Shown here: piece by piece, positions 1 to 5,239 of the stretch
How positions within the stretch are numbered: position 1 is the stretch's first letter
Layout: every line of letters begins with the position of its first letter
Source of the DNA: Acidobacteriaceae bacterium
GTDB taxonomy: Bacteria; Acidobacteriota; Terriglobia; Bryobacterales; Bryobacteraceae
Direction of reading: 5' to 3'
DNA length: 5,239 nucleotides
Assembly (NCBI GenBank): GCA_019246575.1
Contig: JAFAQG010000388.1
Location: forward strand, 1 to 5,239
Notes under the pieces: generated by a model
What the model was told of the DNA's origin: nothing
What the model saw: only the letters and a program-made list of their open reading frames with translations
Databases searched by the model: none
Translations under genes and position numbers: made by a program

Positions 1-3000
1 CCCGTAGTAGCCGTTCCGGGGGGAACTGCCGACGCGGCCGGCCGGCGCGCAGCCGCTGTTCACGCGGACATTGGAGGCGGCGCTATACCCTGGACAAAGC
101 GGATTTCCGGCGACTTTCCCGAAAAACGCCGGATCAAAGAAATTATCGGGATTCGCACGATTGATGATCAGCGGCCCGCTGCCGGCGATATCCGGGCGGT
201 CCAGGAATGTATTGAACCCGCTGAAATCCACCTGTTTGTTGGCGTAGACGGTGAACGGCTGACCGGTAAAAATGTTCGTTATACCCGAAAGCTCCCATCC
301 GCCAAGCGCCTGCTGAGTTATTCCATGGGCATTCGCAAGGAAACGACGCCCGCGCCCGAGAGGAAGCAAGTAAGTGTAATAAGCGACGAAACGGTGGCGC
401 TGATCGTTGCTGCTATTTGAACGTTCCAGGCTGGTTTGGAAGCGATTGTCGGGTTGAGACGTGTCGCCCGTCGTGCCCGCGTATGAAGAAACGTTGTCAA
501 GCCCATGGCTCCAGGTATAGGATCCGCCCACGTTCGAGACGCCGTGCATCCATTTCCCGGAGACGACGAGAGCGTCATAGATCGAATTTCCATCGAACGA
601 AGCCGATCTCACGGTCCCCCACAGAGGAGAGGGGAAAATCTGCTGATTCGGAGCTTGCGCGCCCCGGAACCCTGAGTTGCCGATGATGACGGCGGGCTGA
701 TTGGGATTGACATAACCGCCCAATTTGTGACCCGCTGAGCCGAGGTAACTGACATCCAGAAACGCATTCTGTCCGAATTGACGCTGCACGCCGAGATTCC
801 AGTTCTCTGCGTAGGCGGTCGGAGCGTGATTGTTTAGGCCATTAAAAGCCAGCAGCCCCACCGCAGGCGCACCGGGCGCTTGAGTAGTCCTGACCACCAG
901 CGGAACGTTTTGGTCGAAGGCCGATGACCAGCGATAACCCGCGGCCGGTTGCGTCACACCGGCGGTCTGGGTGGTCGTGAAGTTCCACGGCGGATTAATC
1001 GTCTGATTCACGGTCACATTGTTATAAGTCTCGTCGTAACTGATCCGGAAACCGCCGCGTAACACGCTTTTGCCGTCGGTCACGAATCCAGGCCCAGCGC
1101 TCCAGTGCGGCGTGTATGCAAACCCGAAAACAGGCGCGACGTTGTTGTAATCGGACGTGGTTCCCGCTCGTGGGAGCGTCACAGCGGCCGTCGTATAACC
1201 GAGCGATGCCGAACCCTTCTTCGTGGGATCAAGCGTCAGCATCTTATTCGTGCCGATCAGCACCGGGCCGATGCCGTCCCAAAAATTCGTACCGCGATTG
1301 GTTTTTTCGACGACTGCAGATGGAATTTCGTACCGCACACCGATGTTCACGGTGAAGTTACGAGTCACTTTGATGTCGTCTTGAAGATAAAACCCAAAAG
1401 GATAGCGATACCAGTAACCAAGTGTGTCGCCAACCAGAATTGAGGATGTATTCAGGAGCGCAGTTCCGTTGCAGGTGGCACAGTTCCCGGCGAAATTGGC
1501 CCAGCTGGTGAAACCGACGGAACCTCGTGCGCCTCCGTTGATGAACCGCTTGGTCTCTTCGCGCCGCCCGTCATAGCCGATTCTGAGCGTGTGTTTCGAC
1601 CATCCGAACGGGGCGATCTTTGTGACGTTGATGGCGGTGTCGTAGGTATTCACCACTCGTGCCTGGCGGACGTTCGTCGCCGAACCAAGCTGCGCATAAC
1701 CACCAGTGATGGTGATGGTCGGCAGACCGCTATTATCGATGCCGCTTGCGGTCGTATCCACCACGCCGGGCACGCCGGGGAACAGCGGCGCGGCATTGAG
1801 GCCGCGGTCTTGCGGTTCCATCGCAATCACGTTACGTGAAAAACCGATGCGCACCTCCGAAATGAGCGAGGGAGAGAACAGGTGAGTTTCAGAGATGGAG
1901 AGATTCTGGCTGCCGGGCTTATTGACATTCCCTCCGGTGGCCGGCAGAGTGCCGCCCGTGGTTACCGTTCCGCCGTACCACATGTAGCGGCCCATGAGGC
2001 GGTCGCCGCTTTTGAAGTTGTGATCGATGCGCGCGAGGTGGGTATCGTCGAACGTGCTATTTAGTGCATTGCCGACAAAGTTGGTGGTGCCTGCGGGAGC
2101 GCTGGGCACGGTGGGCAGCGGATAGAAGCGCAGCAGATTACGCGCGACCGGATCCAAAACTGCGTCGCGCTGTGCCTGCGTGGGCACGATGGCCGTGACT
2201 GCAGCCGGGTTCTTCAGATGCATGTGCTCCCAGCTATAAAAGAAAAACGTTTTGTCGCGGATGATCGGGCCGCCGACTGTTCCGCCGAACTGATCCTGAC
2301 GAAGGATCGGCTTGACGCCGCCCAGTTTGTTGGTGAAAAAGGAGCGGGCCTGCAAGGCGTCGTTGCGCAAGAAAAAAAAGGCGCTGCCATGAAACTGGTT
2401 CGTGCCGCTTTTGGTAACGATGTTCACCTGCCCTCCGGATTCGCGCCCAAACTCAGCGGATGCAGCAGTAGTTGTGACGCTGAACTCCTGGACTGCATCG
2501 GCGATGCGGTATGTATTAACGGGCCCACCGACCTGGCGGTCGATGTTATTGATGCCGTCGATGAGCTCGTTTGTCGAGCCCGGGCGCGCTCCCGCCGGAG
2601 CGAAACCGCCAGCCTGAGAGCCCGGAGCCGCGGGCGCGGTACCCGGCGTGAGCACGGCCAAATCGTCAAAGTGGCGATTGGTCAGCGGCAGGCTCTCTAC
2701 CAGCTTCGGCGAAATGGTTTCTCCAGTCGACGCCCTTTCGGTTTGAATCATGAGCGCCGCGCTTTTCACCTCCACTGTTTCGGCCACTGGACCTATATCG
2801 AGCCGGATATTCACCGGCAGCAACTGGTCCACCAACAACGTTAAATCGCGCACAACCTCCTTTTTGAATCCGGAAGCTTCGGCCGCAATCTCATAATTTC
2901 CAGGCTGAAGCTGCGGAAATTGGAAGAACCCAGTCGAGTCAGTCGTTTCTTCAAGGCGTCCGTTCGTTTCGACGGAGGTGAGCACGACAGTGGCCCCCGG

Positions 3001-3117
3001 CACTGCAGCCCCGGAGGGATCGGTCACATAGCCGTTGATTCCTCCCACCGGCGCCGCAGTTACGGATGCGGCAATTAGAAGAGCGGCAACGAAAAATCTG
3101 CTTGTCGTAGGGTTCAT
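1..3117 (-). CDS. Oar-like TonB-dependent outer-membrane receptor with N-terminal carboxypeptidase-regulatory-like domain, 3'-truncated by window edge
   Basis: Translation from the ATG at 3115-3117 runs 1039 codons without a stop to base 1. Residues 1-21 form a Sec signal peptide (Arg7, hydrophobic 8-19, likely cut after V-T-A). Residues about 26-107 are a CarboxypepD_reg-like beta-sandwich (GYVTDPSGAAVPGATV at 29-44; FFQFPQLQPGNYEI at 64-77). ETVEV at 113-117 resembles a TonB box. The plug (about 125-240) carries ESLPLTNR (141-148), LIDGINN (185-191) and AEFGRESGGQVNIVTKSGTN (221-240). The barrel follows, with GSAFFFLRNDAL (244-255), GGTVGGPIIRDKTFFFY (278-294), FYLQDDIKV and VNIGVRYEIP strands, AENWNLGVQRQF, and late-barrel SYTWSHGLDN and LGGWELSGI segments. 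The last residues, ending RNGYYG, match the point where this family enters its final strands, so perhaps 70-150 residues are missing. Such proteins bind and probably import ligands across the outer membrane using TonB-ExbBD energy; the ligand is unknown. The start is supported by the signal peptide and by its position 10 bases after the upstream stop codon. Confidence 0.95.
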   Translation of the reverse strand, partial: MNPTTSRFFVAALLIAASVTAAPVGGINGYVTDPSGAAVPGATVVLTSVETNGRLEETTDSTGFFQFPQLQPGNYEIAAEASGFKKEVVRDLTLLVDQLLPVNIRLDIGPVAETVEVKSAALMIQTERASTGETISPKLVESLPLTNRHFDDLAVLTPGTAPAAPGSQAGGFAPAGARPGSTNELIDGINNIDRQVGGPVNTYRIADAVQEFSVTTTAASAEFGRESGGQVNIVTKSGTNQFHGSAFFFLRNDALQARSFFTNKLGGVKPILRQDQFGGTVGGPIIRDKTFFFYSWEHMHLKNPAAVTAIVPTQAQRDAVLDPVARNLLRFYPLPTVPSAPAGTTNFVGNALNSTFDDTHLARIDHNFKSGDRLMGRYMWYGGTVTTGGTLPATGGNVNKPGSQNLSISETHLFSPSLISEVRIGFSRNVIAMEPQDRGLNAAPLFPGVPGVVDTTASGIDNSGLPTITITGGYAQLGSATNVRQARVVNTYDTAINVTKIAPFGWSKHTLRIGYDGRREETKRFINGGARGSVGFTSWANFAGNCATCNGTALLNTSSILVGDTLGYWYRYPFGFYLQDDIKVTRNFTVNIGVRYEIPSAVVEKTNRGTNFWDGIGPVLIGTNKMLTLDPTKKGSASLGYTTAAVTLPRAGTTSDYNNVAPVFGFAYTPHWSAGPGFVTDGKSVLRGGFRISYDETYNNVTVNQTINPPWNFTTTQTAGVTQPAAGYRWSSAFDQNVPLVVRTTQAPGAPAVGLLAFNGLNNHAPTAYAENWNLGVQRQFGQNAFLDVSYLGSAGHKLGGYVNPNQPAVIIGNSGFRGAQAPNQQIFPSPLWGTVRSASFDGNSIYDALVVSGKWMHGVSNVGGSYTWSHGLDNVSSYAGTTGDTSQPDNRFQTSLERSNSSNDQRHRFVAYYTYLLPLGRGRRFLANAHGITQQALGGWELSGITNIFTGQPFTVYANKQVDFSGFNTFLDRPDIAGSGPLIINRANPDNFFDPAFFGKVAGNPLCPGYSAASNVRVNSGCAPAGRVGSSPRNGYYG
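2372..2379 (-). repeat. T8 homopolymer inside the receptor coding sequence
   Basis: Eight consecutive T on the coding strand encode most of the Phe-Phe-Phe run at residues 247-249, at the start of the barrel. The frame is intact on both sides here (GSAFFFLRNDAL). The position normally carries aromatic and hydrophobic residues in this family, so the tract can be explained by coding need alone. It is a site where slippage or a sequencing indel would truncate the receptor early. Confidence 0.6.
3052..3117 (-). other. Signal peptide of the TonB-dependent receptor
   Basis: The first 22 codons encode a short polar N-region with one Arg at residue 7, a hydrophobic core at residues 8-19 (FFVAALLIAASV), then T-A-A-P. 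V-T-A at 19-21 fits the signal peptidase I rule; cutting after Ala22 is less likely because Pro23 would be at +1. There is no lipobox Cys, so it is not a lipoprotein signal. This supports export to the outer membrane and confirms the chosen start codon. Confidence 0.85.
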
Positions 3118-3132
3118 AAGAGATTGCCTATT
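3118..3132 (-). promoter_or_regulatory. Short intercistronic gap with weak Shine-Dalgarno overlapping the upstream stop
   Basis: On the minus strand the sequence reads AATAGGCAATCTCTT and then ATG. The TAG (3130-3128) ends the BNR gene, and its last two bases plus the next G form AGG, nine bases before the receptor ATG. This is the only Shine-Dalgarno-like match and it is weak. No room exists for a terminator or an independent promoter in the 10-base gap, so the receptor is probably read from the upstream gene's transcript and may depend on ribosomes finishing that gene. A promoter inside the upstream coding sequence cannot be excluded. Confidence 0.5.
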
Positions 3133-5239
3133 TCGTGCTCTGTACAAGGATCGGATCCAGGTGCGACTCGCTCAAGATCCGGTTCAAGTGCGCCAGACCG
3201 CCTTTCTCGACGGCGGCGAGGGTTTCGGTGAGCTTTTCAAGCGACACGGATAGCTCGCGAAACACAGTGTACATTTGATCTGTCGGCCGCACATCGCCCA
3301 TTTCTATGTCCCCCATGAGTACCGCGAATTGGTTGTTCAGCTTGATCGGGTAATTCAGAGTGTCTCTCGGACTGCGGTTTCGGACTTGATACAGCTCCGA
3401 TTCCACATTGCTCAACTCCAGTTCGACCGTGTGCGCCGCGCCCGCTACCTCGGCCTTCGCAGATCCGGCCCTGGCGATGCGATCCGCAATTTGCTTCTTC
3501 ATTTCGCGAATGCGAATTACCATTTCATTTGCATGGCTGAAGGAATCGCGGACCTGCATCGCGAGTTCGAACTGTTCGCGAAGATCGGCTTCGGTGACAT
3601 CTGTCAGGCGCGGGTCCTTCGTAAGGACGAAAGGCTGAGTTTCGGTTTTTGCGTCTACCGTGAGTTGCACTTCGTACTTGCCAGGGACGGCTACTGGCCC
3701 GTTCGTATTGCCGCCGCGAAGGATCATGCCGGGAAACGCAGTCGCGCCCGCATAGCGCAAATCCCATACGAAACGGTTCATGCCGGCCGAGCGCGGAGGC
3801 TCTGCCGGAGCGCGCGCTGCCGGACTGCCGAAACCTCCCTCCGTGGCTGTGGCGGGAGGTTCTGCCTGGCTTTGCCCTCGGCTAAAACGGCGAACCAGTT
3901 TACCGGCTCCGTCGACTATCGCGATGCTGACGTTCGCGGCGGGCCCTTTCAGCAGGTAATCGATATTCACGGATTGTAAGGACCGAATCGCATCAGCCGG
4001 CTTGAACAGGTGGACCTCCTGCGCGGATGTCTCCGGAGTGAGCTGCCGTAGTGCATCTATATCGTCGAGGACGTAAAACGAGCGCCCGTGCGTCGCAATG
4101 ACTAAGTCGTTATCTCGAATAACCAGGTCCGGAACCTGCGTGTCGGGGAGGTTGAGCGACAACGGTTGCCAGTGTGCTCCGTTGTCGAAAGAGATACAAA
4201 CGCCGTGCTCCGTTCCGAGAAAGAGAAGCCCTGCACGTTGGGGGTCCTCCCGGATCGCGCGCGCGAAATCGCCCGGCGGAATTCCGTCGACGATTTTTGT
4301 CCATGTCTTGCCGTAATCGTCTGTGCGGAACACATAAGGACGGCGGTCGTCGAGTTCGTAACGATTGGCAGCGAGAAATGCCGTGCCCGCGTGGTGCGGC
4401 GATGCTTCGATCAAGCTTATGCGGCTGAATTTCGGCAGATCGGGCGGCGTGATGTCCTGCCAGTGCTGCCCGCCGTCGCGCGTGATATGAACCAAGCCGT
4501 CGTCGGAGCCGGCCCAGATGGTGTTCGCTTCGAGCCGCGAAGGCGCAACACTGAAGACGGTGCCGTAAATCTCCGGGCCGTTCTGATCATGTGTGATGGG
4601 GCCGCCTGAATCGCCCAGTGTGGCCGGGTCCGCGCGTGTGAGATCCGGGCTGATTCGGCGCCAGCTCTGGCCTTCGTTGGTAGTCTTCCAGACATGTTGC
4701 GAAGCCGTGTAGAGCGTCTGTGTATCCACGGGCGAAAACACGATCGGAAACACCCATTGCCAGCGCTCGGGCAGGTCCTTCGCCGGCATACCGGAGAACA
4801 TCCACGGATTGACCTGCACATCGCGCGTTTGTCCCGTCGCACGATCGCGACGCGTGATGATTCCGGCCTGATCGCCGGCGTAGAAGACACCTGTCTTTTT
4901 TGGATCGGGCGCGATGTAGCCGGCTTCGCCGCCCCCGGCCGAATAGAACCAGTTGCCTGGCGGAAGGAGCGAATCGCGAGCGTTGCTCGGCACGCACGCG
5001 GTGCTCTGGTCCTGCTGCGCGCCGCAGACGTCGTACGGAGTGTCTGCGGTTACAGCAACATGGTAGAACTGGCCGGTCGGGTACTCTTCGGCCGTCCAGG
5101 TTGAGCCGTTATTGGTCGAGATACTCGCGCCGCCGTCATTCGCGACGATCATCCTCGCGGGTTGGTCGGAGGCAATCCAAAGATCGTGATGGTCGGCATG
5201 CGAGTCGTGGATTTCCGTCAGGGTCTTGCCGCCATCGCT
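3128..5239 (-). CDS. Sortilin/VPS10-like BNR (Asp-box) beta-propeller protein, 5'-truncated by window edge
   Basis: The frame is open from the right edge to a TAG at 3128-3130, giving 703 codons; the ATG at 5152 is internal, because homologous-looking sequence continues upstream of it to the edge. Residues are counted from the Ser at the edge. Asp-box repeats (S-x-D-x-G-x-T-W) lie at about 41-48, 186-193, 253-260, 306-313 and 350-357, with the tail of another at 1-7; the first two full ones have Asn for the key Asp. Other family-like landmarks are a His/Asp cluster (11-19), a Gly-rich GGGEAGY segment near 102-108, and an ATHGRSFYVLDD segment near 382-393 closing the propeller. An Ala/Pro-rich linker (about 458-485) leads to a beta-rich module (about 487-543, containing FVWDLRY and VPGKYEVQL), then a mostly helical tail (about 549-703). 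Databases often call this family 'glycosyl hydrolase' or sortilin-like, but I see no sialidase catalytic set, so binding or an unknown hydrolysis are both open. Full-length relatives are near 1000 residues, so roughly 300 N-terminal residues, including any signal peptide, are off-window. Secretion is inferred. Confidence 0.9.
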   Translation of the reverse strand, partial: SDGGKTLTEIHDSHADHHDLWIASDQPARMIVANDGGASISTNNGSTWTAEEYPTGQFYHVAVTADTPYDVCGAQQDQSTACVPSNARDSLLPPGNWFYSAGGGEAGYIAPDPKKTGVFYAGDQAGIITRRDRATGQTRDVQVNPWMFSGMPAKDLPERWQWVFPIVFSPVDTQTLYTASQHVWKTTNEGQSWRRISPDLTRADPATLGDSGGPITHDQNGPEIYGTVFSVAPSRLEANTIWAGSDDGLVHITRDGGQHWQDITPPDLPKFSRISLIEASPHHAGTAFLAANRYELDDRRPYVFRTDDYGKTWTKIVDGIPPGDFARAIREDPQRAGLLFLGTEHGVCISFDNGAHWQPLSLNLPDTQVPDLVIRDNDLVIATHGRSFYVLDDIDALRQLTPETSAQEVHLFKPADAIRSLQSVNIDYLLKGPAANVSIAIVDGAGKLVRRFSRGQSQAEPPATATEGGFGSPAARAPAEPPRSAGMNRFVWDLRYAGATAFPGMILRGGNTNGPVAVPGKYEVQLTVDAKTETQPFVLTKDPRLTDVTEADLREQFELAMQVRDSFSHANEMVIRIREMKKQIADRIARAGSAKAEVAGAAHTVELELSNVESELYQVRNRSPRDTLNYPIKLNNQFAVLMGDIEMGDVRPTDQMYTVFRELSVSLEKLTETLAAVEKGGLAHLNRILSESHLDPILVQSTK

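Noticed and set aside
2218..2844. A 208-codon plus-strand open frame antisense to the receptor's plug region.
   Set aside because: The minus-strand frame here encodes clear plug and early-barrel motifs. The plus-strand product has no recognisable domain and is rich in Arg and Ala, as expected of a shadow of G+C-rich coding DNA.
1..3117. The possibility that the left 3.1 kb is non-coding or a decayed gene, because no long closed minus-strand frame ends inside the window.
   Set aside because: Hand translation from 3117 stays open to base 1 with continuous receptor motifs; the stop codon is simply beyond the left edge.
3275..3979. A 234-codon plus-strand open frame antisense to the C-terminal part of the propeller gene.
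   Set aside because: It lies wholly over a well-supported minus-strand frame, shows no domain or convincing ribosome binding site, and its composition looks like a complement shadow.
4166..5104. Several plus-strand and alternate minus-strand open frames of 80-160 codons over the propeller.
   Set aside because: All overlap the frame that carries five Asp-boxes; none has a coherent fold signature.
3128..5152. Taking the ATG at 5152 as the true start of the propeller gene.
   Set aside because: The 29 codons between it and the right edge are open in frame and read as family sequence, including the tail of an Asp-box (S-D-G-G-K-T-L). There is also no signal peptide after this Met, so the gene is truncated by the window rather than starting here.
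3128..5239. Calling the propeller protein a sialidase because of its Asp-box repeats.
   Set aside because: Asp-boxes are structural and occur in many propellers. The arginine triad and other sialidase catalytic residues are not evident in the visible part, and the overall layout fits the sortilin-like family better.

Overview
The window is two adjacent protein genes, both on the minus strand and both cut by the window edges. It is almost entirely coding: the only non-coding DNA is a 10-base gap between them. I see no tRNA, rRNA, CRISPR array, insertion sequence, integrase, origin or attachment site.

Layout in the direction of transcription, right to left. From 5239 to 3128 lies the C-terminal two thirds of a large BNR/Asp-box beta-propeller protein of the sortilin (VPS10-like) 'glycosyl hydrolase' type; its N-terminus lies beyond the right edge. 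Ten bases later, from 3117 to 1, comes a gene with an intact signal peptide, a carboxypeptidase-regulatory-like beta-sandwich, a TonB plug and most of a large outer-membrane barrel. This is an Oar-like TonB-dependent receptor, open through 1039 codons to the left edge, with only the last strands of the barrel missing. The reading frame has no stop or frameshift anywhere in the window.

The organism is very probably a member of the Acidobacteriota (Solibacter/Bryobacter-like or a relative). This rests on the Oar-like receptor architecture, which is greatly expanded in that phylum, on the large sortilin-type BNR protein beside it, and on moderately high G+C estimated by eye. It is an inference from gene content, not from a marker gene.

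The tight spacing, and a weak Shine-Dalgarno that overlaps the upstream stop codon, suggest one transcript with possible translational coupling. A reasonable reading is an envelope pair: an exported beta-propeller protein that binds or processes a polymer, and an outer-membrane receptor that binds or imports a product. The substrate cannot be read from the sequence. I found no convincing new biological system; the findings listed are modest observations about this pair. Long plus-strand open frames (for example 2218-2844, 3275-3979 and 4166-4609) are antisense shadows of the two genes.
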